NCBI GenBank assembly: GCA_964420285.1
Contig: CAYQTE010000020.1
Coordinates: forward strand, 1 to 64,000
Reading direction: 5' to 3'
From: CAYQTE01 sp964420285
GTDB taxonomy: Bacteria > Planctomycetota > Phycisphaerae > Tepidisphaerales > Tepidisphaeraceae
Length of the DNA stretch: 64,000 nucleotides
Shown here: piece by piece, positions 7,592 through 15,563 of the stretch
Numbering within the stretch: the first letter of the stretch is position 1
How the letters are laid out: every line of letters begins with the position of its first letter
Program-made: the position numbers and the translations under genes
The notes under the pieces: generated by a model
What the model was told of the DNA's origin: nothing
What the model saw: only the letters and a program-made list of their open reading frames with translations
Databases searched by the model: none

Positions 7592-7752
7592 ATATCCCTC
7601 GCAGAGGCGCAAAGGCGCAGAGGTAGTATTCTCTTGACATGGATCCGTTCGTCAGGCACAGCCCGGATGAACGGTGGTCCAAGCATCCCGCGCCGAAATC
7701 GAGCGAGCGTTTCCGCCTTTTCTCTGCGCCTTTGCGCCTCTGCGAGGGATAT
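7592..7752. repeat. Perfect 31-bp inverted repeat with 99-bp centre
   Basis: The left arm 7592-7622 (atatccctcgcagaggcgca... ) and right arm 7722-7752 are exact reverse complements over 31 bp. The core is 99 bp and holds no gene. The arms belong to the same cacagag/gcagagg repeat group as the copies at 4174 and 18558. The perfect arms suggest recent mobility or conversion. Confidence 0.85.
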
Positions 7753-7887
7753 TCTTGTTTTTTCGGCCGCGAGCGAGGTCCGATAACATGCGAAGCGCGA
7801 TTATATAATTTGTATATCAATAGACATAATGTAAGTCAGTATACTATTTATATCTAATGAGCCGCCCTGGCGTCCTTCGCGCCTGCC
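7753..7887. other. AT-rich intergenic stretch
   Basis: There is no gene here. About 7798-7859 is strikingly AT-rich for this genome (attatataatttgtatatc, then tatactatttatatctaatga), lying between the parB locus and the end of the MATE gene. It could hold promoters or a protein-binding region near parS, but no specific site is identified. Confidence 0.4.
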
Positions 7888-9309
7888 TCACACCACGACC
7901 CGCTTCCAGCCGCCTTGAAGAAAACGGCCCAGCACCAGACTGCCGCGGATGAAAAGCTCGGAACTGAGGCACACCCACACCGCCGCCAGGCCCCAGTGGT
8001 GGAAGTAGCCTACATATAAAACGCCGGTGAAACGCAGCGTGATCACGCTCGACAGGTTCAGGAGCATCACCGTCAAGGTGTCGCCCGCGCCCCGCAGGGC
8101 GCCGCCGAAAACCAGGTTGGCGGCGAATCCCGACTGGATGAACCCGGTGATCATCAGGCAGCGGGCTGTCAGGGCGACAATTTGCGGATCGGCCGGGGAC
8201 AGCCACATCGACGGGTATCGGCCCAGCGTCACGAAGAGGATCCCGCACAGCGTCATCGCGCCGCCGCCGACGATGTAGGCGGCAAAAGCGCTGCGCACGG
8301 CGCGGGCGGGATTTCGCATGCCCAGGCTGATGCCAACCATGGTGGCGGCCGCAGCGCCGAAAGCGATGCCGCTGAGATAACTGAAGCTCTCCAGCCGGAT
8401 CACGGTGATATGGGCGGCACTAGATGCGTTCGTGGGGTCCATGTTGTTGATGACGCCGATGACGGTGAGATTGGCGATCCATTCGAGCGAATCGCACACG
8501 GCTGCAGGCAGGCCGATGCGGGCGATGCGCTTCACCGTGATCCAATGCGGGCGCAGGCGATGGAGATACAGCCGCACGCCGCCGCGGCCGCTGAGCAGCA
8601 CGGCGAACTGGATCACGCCGCCGGTGACGTAGGCAATGATCGTTCCGGTGGCGATGCCGTTAAATCCCCAGGCGGGCAGATTGATATTCAACTTGCCGAA
8701 ATGGGGGTGGAATCCGCGCGTCAGCAGGAAGGTAAACCCCATGTTGATCACATCAACCAGGATCATGACGATGGCGGGGGTGACGGTGTCGCCGGCCCCG
8801 CGCAGACACGAGCCGGCGATCAGCATGAGCATCGTAAACGGCAGCGCCAGACTGAGCCGCCGGAGATAACTCGTCGCGTATATGGCGGCCAGGCCGTCGA
8901 GACGGCTGACCCGGATGATCGGTGTCGCGCCCAGGAACAGGGCCGTGCCGACGACGATGCCGACGCTGACGGCCGCGGCGACCGATTGGCCGCAGACGCG
9001 ATTGGCCAGTGACCGGTGAGCCGCACCGCGGGCGCGGGCGATGAGTGCGGTGCTTCCAGTTCCGATCGAGCCGACCAGAATGCTGAAGAACCAGACGAAA
9101 TACGTGATGGTTCCGACCGCGGCCCCGGCGTCATCGGCGTGGCTGGGGAGGTGGTTGGCCAGATACACGTCGTTGAGTCCAACCAGCGAATGCAGCAGAT
9201 ATTCTCCCATGATCGGCGCCGCCAGGGCGATGACATCGCGCACCAGCCGCGACATCGGTGGCACCGATGAATCGCGAGCAGGCCGGTTGGGATCGAGCGC
9301 ATCCAGCAT
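7888..9309 (-). CDS. MATE-family multidrug/cation antiporter
   Basis: The 473-residue polytopic inner-membrane protein of the MATE family exports drugs or metabolites in exchange for Na+ or H+. Twelve hydrophobic segments fall in two homologous halves. Family features include the N-terminal LAAPIMGEYLLHSLVGLNDVYLA region and the paired ... SCLRGAGDTVTPAIVM and GGALRGAGDTLTVMLLN segments, which mark the equivalent point in each half. Start chosen at MLDALDPNRP; an upstream ATG would add 25 residues encoded by a dispersed repeat. The substrate cannot be told from sequence. Confidence 0.92.
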   Translation of the reverse strand: MLDALDPNRPARDSSVPPMSRLVRDVIALAAPIMGEYLLHSLVGLNDVYLANHLPSHADDAGAAVGTITYFVWFFSILVGSIGTGSTALIARARGAAHRSLANRVCGQSVAAAVSVGIVVGTALFLGATPIIRVSRLDGLAAIYATSYLRRLSLALPFTMLMLIAGSCLRGAGDTVTPAIVMILVDVINMGFTFLLTRGFHPHFGKLNINLPAWGFNGIATGTIIAYVTGGVIQFAVLLSGRGGVRLYLHRLRPHWITVKRIARIGLPAAVCDSLEWIANLTVIGVINNMDPTNASSAAHITVIRLESFSYLSGIAFGAAAATMVGISLGMRNPARAVRSAFAAYIVGGGAMTLCGILFVTLGRYPSMWLSPADPQIVALTARCLMITGFIQSGFAANLVFGGALRGAGDTLTVMLLNLSSVITLRFTGVLYVGYFHHWGLAAVWVCLSSELFIRGSLVLGRFLQGGWKRVVV

Positions 9310-9363
9310 GAGAGAGGGCACACTATAGTCGATCGCGGCAAAAGACCTACTGGGAAGAACGGC

Positions 9364-9391
9364 CACAGAGGTCACCGCGAGCACAGAGGAC
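9364..9391. repeat. Single arm of the cacagag dispersed repeat
   Basis: The sequence gccacagaggtcaccgcgag followed by cacagagga closely matches the arm at 4187-4216. The second arm is not evident. The repeat supplies the in-frame upstream extension of the MATE gene, so that extension is unlikely to be real protein. Confidence 0.6.
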
Positions 9392-9423
9392 GGAGCGGCC
9401 GCGAGACCGTGGCTGATTGAAGC

Positions 9424-9642
9424 TCACAGCGCCTCAAAGAACTGATCAATGCTAAACCCCGCTTCGCGAATAAGGGCGCGAACAGTGCCCTTGGCCAGTT
9501 CTTGGAGGGCCGGAATAGTCAGTCGGCGCCGGTCCGGATTTCTCAAGATCGCGTGGTTCTCGGTCTGATGATCGACGTCGTACCCCAGCCGCCAGAAGGC
9601 CTTGACGGCTTGTTGCCCAGAACAGACCGGTAGGTCGCTCAC
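9424..9642 (-). CDS. hicA: HicA-family mRNA interferase toxin
   Basis: HicA is a small double-stranded-RNA-binding-fold toxin that cleaves mRNA when not bound by HicB. This 72-residue protein carries the conserved core: Gly-Tyr before a polar strand, the catalytic-type His in NHAILRNPDRRRLTIP, then LAKGTVRALIREAGFSIDQF. It follows hicB by 20 nt on the same strand, the less common antitoxin-first order. Confidence 0.88.
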   Translation of the reverse strand: MSDLPVCSGQQAVKAFWRLGYDVDHQTENHAILRNPDRRRLTIPALQELAKGTVRALIREAGFSIDQFFEAL

Positions 9643-9662
9643 GCCGAAACCTCGACAATTTC

Positions 9663-9851
9663 TTATGCGGTGGACGGCGGAATCGCTTCTCCATGCTTCT
9701 TGAGGCTCGCCAGGTAGCCCATAGCGGCGTCCTTGATGTTCGCCACCGCTTCGTCAAGTGTCCGGCCCTGTGAGATGCAGCCGGGAAGATCCGGGCACTC
9801 GGCGATAAATTGGCCGTCCTCATCCTGTTTGATGACGACTTGGTAGAGCAT
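9663..9851 (-). CDS. hicB: HicB-family antitoxin
   Basis: The 62-residue protein shows the compact HicB partial RNase H fold: MLYQVVIKQDEDGQFIAECP, DLPGCISQGRTLDEAVANIKDA and a final helix. It has no C-terminal DNA-binding domain, so it belongs to the short HicB class, whose transcriptional control is unclear. It pairs with hicA directly downstream and neutralises it by blocking the active site. The longer open frame upstream is antisense to the alkyltransferase gene and is rejected. Confidence 0.88.
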   Translation of the reverse strand: MLYQVVIKQDEDGQFIAECPDLPGCISQGRTLDEAVANIKDAAMGYLASLKKHGEAIPPSTA

Positions 9852-9977
9852 GTCTGAATGCTTGCACGACATGCGGCGCTTGTCAAATCCGTGGTCGCAT
9901 CTTTCGCTTGCCCAAGATCGGCAGTGGCGGGAGAATTGGCGATCGACATTGTTCTTCAGACATACAGAGGAATGCAC

Positions 9978-10325
9978 ATGACCACGATGCAGGCACCGAG
10001 TGATATCACAACCGGCCGGTTGCGGGCGGGGATGACTTTTGACCAGAAGGTGTGGGCGGTAACGGCCCGCATTCCGTGCGGGTGCGTGGCGACGTATGGC
10101 GACATCGCCGCCGCGCTGGGAACGCGCGGTTATCGGGCCGTGGGGGCGGCGCTGAACCGCAACCCGCACGCGCCGCGCGTGCCGTGCCATCGCGTCGTCG
10201 GCTCAAGCGGCGAACTGACCGGCTATGCCGGCGGGCTGGACAAGAAGCGGGCGATGCTGCGCCAAGAGGGGATCGCCTTCACCGGCGCCAAGGTCGATCT
10301 GGCCCGGCATCGGTTTCGGTTTTGA
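9978..10325 (+). CDS. Minimal O6-alkylguanine-DNA alkyltransferase (MGMT/Ogt domain)
   Basis: The 115-residue protein consists only of the DNA-binding and catalytic domain of methylguanine-DNA methyltransferases, without the N-terminal alpha/beta domain. It keeps the acceptor cysteine in VPCHRVVGSSG, the arginine-finger region YRAVGAALNRNP and the YAGGLDKKRAMLRQEG helix. It therefore probably repairs O6-alkylguanine by suicide transfer, rather than being an alkyltransferase-like protein, where Cys is replaced. The ATG at 9978 is preferred because AGAGG at 9966-9970 lies 7 nt upstream. Confidence 0.85.
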   Translation: MTTMQAPSDITTGRLRAGMTFDQKVWAVTARIPCGCVATYGDIAAALGTRGYRAVGAALNRNPHAPRVPCHRVVGSSGELTGYAGGLDKKRAMLRQEGIAFTGAKVDLARHRFRF

Positions 10326-10439
10326 CGGCGGGCGGGGCCGATTCGCGAATTTGCCAAAAAAATTGCCGGTTTCGGCGGCGGCTTGGCATTCGATATCGAA
10401 ATTCCGCCAAAGAACCGATTTTCAACCGCGGTAACTCAC

Positions 10440-11372
10440 ATGGGCGAGCAACCAGGGTCGACAGCAACGCCGACTGCATCCACAGTCACCCGGCCGAAGT
10501 ATTACCTGAGCGTTTGCTGCATCTTCAAAAACGAATCGGAGTATATCGAGGAATGGCTGCGGTTTTACGACCTGCTTGGCGTCGAGCATTTCTACCTCTA
10601 TGACAACGTCAGCACGGATGGTTACGCCGACGTGCTGGCGCCCTGGATCGCGGCGGGGCGGGTTTCTCTCTATCACATCGACATGCCCGCGCCGCAACTG
10701 CCGGCGTATTCGCATTGCATCCTGACTCTCGGGCACGAGAGCCGGTGGATCGCGTTTCTTGATGTGGACGAGTTTCTGTTCTCGCCGATTCAGACGGATC
10801 TTCGTCGCTTTCTTCAGCCCTTCGAGGGCCAGGCCGCCGTGGCCGCCAACTGGGTCATGTTCGGCCCTTCGGGCCACCAGACCAAGCCGCCCGGACTGGT
10901 GACACTCAGTTACACGATGCGCAGCGATACCAGTCTTTGCACGTTTGAAGCCGGCCTGTTGAAGCAACCGCAGTTGGATCGGCTGGATCCCCGAAGCTAC
11001 CACCCGATTTGCAGCCATGTGAAATCCATCGTCAACGCCCAGGACGTGGTCGGCGTTTACACGCCGCATCATTTTGCCTACCGCAATGACCGCCTGGCCG
11101 TCAGCGCGGCGGGCAGGCCGATCCGCGACAGCTTTTCGGACGAAGTGGCGATCGACCTGCTCCGAGTCAATCATTACCATTCGCGCTCCTGGGAAGAGTT
11201 TCGCCGCAAGATACAGCGGGGCCGTGCCGACGGCGGCACATACGACGCGGCCGGGATGACCAGGGTCGCCGGCTTGTTCGATCAGATTCGCGATACGACG
11301 ATATTTCCGCTGGCGGAAAGGGTGCGCGCGGCCATTGCGAGCCACGCACCGGTCGGCAGAAGAGACGAGTAA
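10440..11372 (+). CDS. GT92/GT2-like glycosyltransferase
   Basis: The 310-residue soluble protein begins its domain with YYLSVCCIFKNESEYIEEWL, then LGVEHFYLYDNVSTD and the metal/nucleotide-binding stretch WIAFLDVDEFLF. This is the pattern of glycosyltransferase family 92 (DUF23) and related GT-A folds. DVDEF acts as the DXD motif. A late NHYHSRSWEEFRRK segment is also typical. The probable role is transfer of a hexose to a surface glycan or protein. Acceptor unknown. The ATG at 10440 is preferred over 10383. Confidence 0.83.
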   Translation: MGEQPGSTATPTASTVTRPKYYLSVCCIFKNESEYIEEWLRFYDLLGVEHFYLYDNVSTDGYADVLAPWIAAGRVSLYHIDMPAPQLPAYSHCILTLGHESRWIAFLDVDEFLFSPIQTDLRRFLQPFEGQAAVAANWVMFGPSGHQTKPPGLVTLSYTMRSDTSLCTFEAGLLKQPQLDRLDPRSYHPICSHVKSIVNAQDVVGVYTPHHFAYRNDRLAVSAAGRPIRDSFSDEVAIDLLRVNHYHSRSWEEFRRKIQRGRADGGTYDAAGMTRVAGLFDQIRDTTIFPLAERVRAAIASHAPVGRRDE

Positions 11373-11392
11373 TTTGCCGAGAAGGAACAATC

Positions 11393-12181
11393 ATGATGAA
11401 TCAACCCGTGACTGACCCAGCGAAGCTGACACCCGACGAAATCGTCGGCCTGATCGACCATGCGCTCTTGCATCCGACGCTGACGGACGCGCAATTGCGG
11501 ACGGAACTGTCGGCCGTGAGCAAATTCAAACTGGCGTCGGTGTGCATCAAGCCGTATGCGGTGCCGCTGGCTGTCGAGGTGTTGAACGGGACGGGGATTG
11601 CCGTCGGCACGGTGATCGGGTTTCCGCATGGGTCATCCGCCCCCACCACCAAGGCTTTCGAGGCCCGGCGGGCATTTATCGATGGAGTACACGATGTCGA
11701 TATGGTCGCGAATGTGGGAAAAGTGCTGTCCGGCGACTGGGGGTTTGTGCGCGATGACGTGCGGGCGGTGCTGGACGTCGCGCGCGAGCATGCCGGCGTC
11801 ATCAAGGTGATCTTCGAGACCGATTATCTGACCGATGATGCGGCCAAGATTCGGCTGTGCGAGATTTGCTCGGAACTGGGCGTGGACTTCGTGAAAACAT
11901 CGACCGGCTTCGGCTTCGTGAAACAGCCCGATGGCACATTCGCCACCCGCGGCGCGACCGATCATGATCTGGTTTTGATGCGACGCCATAGCGCGGCGTC
12001 GGTTAGCGTGAAGGCGTCGGGGGGAATACGCACTTTGGATGATGTGGTCCGGGTTGTGAAACTGGGCGTCACGCGAATCGGCACCAGCTCGACTCTGGCA
12101 ATTTATAAGGCGGCGATCGAAAAACGAGACCGCACGGCAGGCCCGGCAGCGCCATCCGCGGCCCGGCCGACGGATTATTAG
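11393..12181 (+). CDS. deoC: Deoxyribose-phosphate aldolase
   Basis: DeoC reversibly splits 2-deoxyribose 5-phosphate into glyceraldehyde 3-phosphate and acetaldehyde in deoxynucleoside salvage. The TIM-barrel signatures are present: IDHALLHPTLTD near the N-terminus, ASVCIKPYAV, GTVIGFPHGSS, KVIFETDYLTD, the Schiff-base lysine in DFVKTSTGFG, and the proton-relay lysine in VSVKASGGIRT. At 262 residues the length is normal. It starts 20 nt after the glycosyltransferase, after a GAAGGAAC-type ribosome site. The tail after residue 245 is Ala/Pro/Arg-rich and probably disordered. Confidence 0.96.
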   Translation: MMNQPVTDPAKLTPDEIVGLIDHALLHPTLTDAQLRTELSAVSKFKLASVCIKPYAVPLAVEVLNGTGIAVGTVIGFPHGSSAPTTKAFEARRAFIDGVHDVDMVANVGKVLSGDWGFVRDDVRAVLDVAREHAGVIKVIFETDYLTDDAAKIRLCEICSELGVDFVKTSTGFGFVKQPDGTFATRGATDHDLVLMRRHSAASVSVKASGGIRTLDDVVRVVKLGVTRIGTSSTLAIYKAAIEKRDRTAGPAAPSAARPTDY

Positions 12182-12249
12182 GCTTTTTGCGGCCGGGGAA
12201 AGGCTCTCGGCGCGTGTTCCGGGCGACAATAAACTCACGGGACGGCCGT

Positions 12250-12255
12250 TATAAT
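12250..12255 (+). promoter_or_regulatory. Predicted -10 box
   Basis: TATAAT in the context ccgtTATAATtg, 34 nt before the ATG at 12290. In contrast to the leaderless-type cases, here there is room for the AAGGAGAGG ribosome site at about 12276-12284. Confidence 0.4.
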
Positions 12256-12289
12256 TGCGGTTTTGAATAACGGCATAAGGAGAGGTTCC

Positions 12290-12760
12290 ATGAAACGTGT
12301 GACTTGCGCCCTCATCGCCGCTTTGGCGCTGGTTTCGATCGCCCTGATTCAGACTCGCGCCGCGGCGGCGCCGGCCAATAATTCTAGCAATGCAGCTAAT
12401 CTACAGGGGCAGGTCCAGGCGGTTGCCGCGGACTTTGAGGCCTTGAAGACGGCGGTCGAAAACCGCGACAAGGCGGCGGCCGTGGCGGCTTTCGAGAAGC
12501 TCAAGACCGACTGGGAAGCCCTTCCGCCGGCCGTCAAGGAGCGTGTTATTGCCAATCATCCCGCGCTGGCCAAGCTGATGGAGGATGCCGGGACGCTTCG
12601 CGCGGATGTCGCAACCCTTGAGAAAGCCTATGTCAACCGCGACAAGGCGGGCGTGGAGGCGGACATTGTGAAGATCAAGGCCGATCTGGCCACCTTCCCG
12701 CCGGTCCTGCGGGCTTTGATTCTGGAACGGCATCCGGCATTGGCGAAACTGGTCAAGTAA
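12290..12760 (+). CDS. Secreted helical protein with an internal duplication
   Basis: The 156-residue protein has a clear signal peptide (MKRVTCALIAALALVSIALI, cleavage after about ARAAA). The rest is two homologous helical units of about 50 residues: one running DFEALKTAVENRDKAAAV to HPALAKLME, the other DVATLEKAYVNRDKAGVE to HPALAKLVK. Both share NRDKA and the closing HPALAKL. It is predicted to be a periplasmic helical bundle. No family is recognised. An AAGGAGAGG site precedes the ATG. It is convergent with potD. Confidence 0.75.
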   Translation: MKRVTCALIAALALVSIALIQTRAAAAPANNSSNAANLQGQVQAVAADFEALKTAVENRDKAAAVAAFEKLKTDWEALPPAVKERVIANHPALAKLMEDAGTLRADVATLEKAYVNRDKAGVEADIVKIKADLATFPPVLRALILERHPALAKLVK

Positions 12761-12805
12761 GGGTTTCTGAACACGGCCGATCGCACGGCCAGTGGCGTCC
12801 GCTGG

Positions 12806-13846
12806 CTATTTCGCCTTGATCTCCGTCCAAAGATCCGAGATCATCCGATCCGTCGCTCCGCCCAGGGCATTGAGATATTCCCAGTTCTTCAAGGCGCTAT
12901 CCGGCGGATAGATGTTGGGGTCATTGAGAATCTTTGGGTCGATGTGCGCTTTGGCGGCTTCGTTGGGGCTGGCGTAGTTGACGCCGTTGACAATCTGTGC
13001 GGCCGTCTCGCCTTCCAGCACGTAATCGATGAACTGATACGCAGCATCGACGTTCTGGGCGCCGGCGGGAATGGCGATGTTGTCCAGCCAGATATCGCCG
13101 CCTTCCTTGGGGAGGATGTAGGCGTAATCGTCAGGATGGTCGGAGACAACCTTGGCCATCTGGCCGTTCCAGCCGTGGGCCACGACCACGTCTTTGCTCA
13201 GAAGCGTATTGTCATAGTTGGTGCTGTCATAGGTGCGGACGAGATCGTGCTGTTTCTTGAGCATGTCGGCCGCGGCGCGGAGCGTGGCGGGATCGGTTTC
13301 ATTGACGCTCTTGCCCATCAACTTAAGGGCGACGACGAAGCATTCGCGCTTGTCGTCGAGCATGAGGATCTTGCCCTTGTAGGCCGGATCAAACAGGACA
13401 TTCCAGCTATCCGGGGCGGGATTGACCAGCTTCTTGTTATAGGCCAGGCCGGTGGTGCCCCAGAGATACGGCATCGTGTATTGGTTACCGGGGTCGAACG
13501 CCTGATTCACGAACCGCGGCGTGAGGTTGGACACGTGCGGCAGCCTGGCGTGATCGAGCCCGTGGAGCAGCTTCTGCTGGATCAGCGGCTGCACGACGTA
13601 ATCGCTGGGCACGCACAGGTCGTAGGATGTAACGCCGCTGGCCAGCTTGGCCATCAGTTCCTCGTTGCTTCCGTAATGGTCGATTGTGACGCTGATGCCC
13701 GTCCGCTTCGTGAATTGATCAACCACCGCCGGCGGCAGGTAGGCATCCCAGATGTAAATGTGCAGCACTGGCGCGCTCTTGCCGCAGCCGTTCAGGACGA
13801 CGGCCACGATCGCCAGAGCCAATGCAAAAAGACGTCGGTTTTTCAT
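12806..13846 (-). CDS. potD: Spermidine/putrescine ABC transporter, binding lipoprotein
   Basis: The periplasmic polyamine-binding component has 346 residues. A lipoprotein signal is visible (LALAIVAVVLNGCGKS, lipid Cys at about residue 21). The mature protein begins VLHIYIWDAYLPPAVVDQF, the hallmark PotD/PotF opening with W and D for amine binding. Later comes YDLCVPSDYVVQ, PYLWGTTGLAYNK, and the aromatic WLDNIAIPAGA. It is the last gene of potABCD, with an ATGA overlap with potC (13843-13846). Confidence 0.94.
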   Translation of the reverse strand: MKNRRLFALALAIVAVVLNGCGKSAPVLHIYIWDAYLPPAVVDQFTKRTGISVTIDHYGSNEELMAKLASGVTSYDLCVPSDYVVQPLIQQKLLHGLDHARLPHVSNLTPRFVNQAFDPGNQYTMPYLWGTTGLAYNKKLVNPAPDSWNVLFDPAYKGKILMLDDKRECFVVALKLMGKSVNETDPATLRAAADMLKKQHDLVRTYDSTNYDNTLLSKDVVVAHGWNGQMAKVVSDHPDDYAYILPKEGGDIWLDNIAIPAGAQNVDAAYQFIDYVLEGETAAQIVNGVNYASPNEAAKAHIDPKILNDPNIYPPDSALKNWEYLNALGGATDRMISDLWTEIKAK

Positions 13847-14640
13847 TCGGCATTCCTCCCGGTCATCAACTTCTGTGACACTACCACAAGGATGATCGTG
13901 CAAACCAGCAGAACTGTCGAGACGGCGTTGATTTCAGGTGTGACGCCGGTTTTGACCATCGAGGCAATCTTCACCGGCAGGGTGGTTGAATCGGTGCCGG
14001 CCACGAACGATGTCACGACGTAATCATCGATCGAAACGGTGAAGACGAGCAGCGCTCCGGCGATGATGGCGGGTGTGATGATGGGGAGTTTCACGCGGAA
14101 GAACATCTGGACGCGATTGGCGCCCAGATCCATCGCAGCCTCTTCCAGCGAGGCATCAAAACCGATCAGGCGGGCACGCACGATGATCGCCACATAACTG
14201 ACGGTAAACGATATATGAGCGGCCATCACGGTCACAAGACTCAGGTGCCAGCGGGTGATGGAAAAGAATGTCAGCAAAGCGGCAGCCATGACGATTTCAG
14301 GAATGACGATCGGCAGATAGACCAGAGCGGTGGTGGTCGAACGGGCGGCGCGGGCGGATAACTCCCGGCCGTTGCCGGCCAGGCCGAGTGCCGCCATGGT
14401 GCCGATGGCGGTCGAGGCGGCCGTTGCGACCAGCGCTACAATCAGGCTGTGCCAGGCGTCGTGGACCAGTTCGGCATCCTGCGCGAGCTGGACATACCAA
14501 TCGAAGCTGAATCCCGTCCAAACGGCCGCCTGCCGCGACTTATTGAACGAGAATACCATCAGGACAAGGATCGGGCCGTAAAGGATGGCGTAGACGACCA
14601 GTGCATGAAGAGCCAGCAGTGTGGATCGGGCGGATTTCAC
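13843..14640 (-). CDS. potC: Spermidine/putrescine ABC transporter permease
   Basis: Inner-membrane permease, 265 residues with six membrane segments. The EAA-type coupling motif EEAAMDLGANRVQMFFRVKLP contacts PotA. The GTG at 14640 is chosen because it makes the classic 4-bp GTGA overlap with the potB stop. An ATG 36 nt further upstream would overlap potB by 40 nt. Confidence 0.93.
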   Translation of the reverse strand: MKSARSTLLALHALVVYAILYGPILVLMVFSFNKSRQAAVWTGFSFDWYVQLAQDAELVHDAWHSLIVALVATAASTAIGTMAALGLAGNGRELSARAARSTTTALVYLPIVIPEIVMAAALLTFFSITRWHLSLVTVMAAHISFTVSYVAIIVRARLIGFDASLEEAAMDLGANRVQMFFRVKLPIITPAIIAGALLVFTVSIDDYVVTSFVAGTDSTTLPVKIASMVKTGVTPEINAVSTVLLVCTIILVVVSQKLMTGRNAE

Positions 14641-15542
14641 AGGCCGATCTCCCAGCCGCGCCGCCGCGCATACCACGCCCAGGCGATGAGCATGGTCAGG
14701 ACCGCGATGGTCAATTCCAGGGCGATCGCAGCGCCCAGCGGTTTGTCCTTGCCGCCGGAAAACAGGTCGTTCACCACGTTGCCGATCATCATGGAATGCG
14801 AGCCGCCCAAAATGTCCGACACAATGAACTGACCCAGGCCGGGGATGAAGACCAGCACCGATCCGGCCACGATTCCCGGCAGAGTCAGCGGCAACGTGAC
14901 GCGCAGGAATCTCGCCGCCGGCCGGGCGCCCAGATCGGCGGCCGCCTCAAGCAGCGAGCGATCGAGTTTTTCCAGCGATGCATACAGCGGCAGGATCATG
15001 TAGGGCAATTCGCCATACACCAGACCGATCAGCACCGCCAGCGGCGTATCGAGCAACTGTCGCGGCTCGGTGATCAGGTGCATTTTCAGCAGCAGCGTGT
15101 TGAGCAATCCCTGATCCTGAAGGATGAGCCGCCACGCCGCGATGCGCACCAGAAAACAGGTCCAGAATGGAATGACCACAAGCGCCAGCAGCAGGTTCTT
15201 GCGCGCCGGCGCGGCGATCAGCGCAATGTAATAGGCAACCGGATAACCCAGCAGCAGACACGCCGCCGTCGTAACCAGCGCCAGAACGAACGATCGAACG
15301 TGAATAGGCGGGAAGGGCGGGCGGACGGATTTCTCATAATTCGCCGCCACCTCGCCGGAACGAATGTGCTGGCCCCAATTCTCGACGGAAGCGGCATTGC
15401 CGAAATCGTCGGCCTGATGAAGACTGACCGCCGCGAGAATCAACAGCGGCAAGAGATATAAGCCGCCCAGCACCAGCCATGTCGGCAGCATCAGGCCAAG
15501 GGCTCCTAAGGGGTTTGACCGGGTTGGATCGCGCGTGGGCAT
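14637..15542 (-). CDS. potB: Spermidine/putrescine ABC transporter permease
   Basis: This is the partner permease of PotC, 301 residues and six membrane helices. The coupling loop EAAADLGARPAARFLRVTLP is visible, and GLGQFIVSDILGGSHSMMIGN is the conserved PotB pore segment. An unusually long periplasmic loop follows the first helix (residues about 42-80). It starts 21 nt after potA. Confidence 0.93.
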   Translation of the reverse strand: MPTRDPTRSNPLGALGLMLPTWLVLGGLYLLPLLILAAVSLHQADDFGNAASVENWGQHIRSGEVAANYEKSVRPPFPPIHVRSFVLALVTTAACLLLGYPVAYYIALIAAPARKNLLLALVVIPFWTCFLVRIAAWRLILQDQGLLNTLLLKMHLITEPRQLLDTPLAVLIGLVYGELPYMILPLYASLEKLDRSLLEAAADLGARPAARFLRVTLPLTLPGIVAGSVLVFIPGLGQFIVSDILGGSHSMMIGNVVNDLFSGGKDKPLGAAIALELTIAVLTMLIAWAWYARRRGWEIGL

Positions 15543-15563
15543 GGGTCGTCTGAAAAGAGCCGG

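Noticed and set aside
7592..7752. Insertion sequence
   Set aside because: The 31-bp perfect inverted arms enclose only 99 bp without a transposase gene or evident target duplication, so it is listed as a small non-autonomous repeat.
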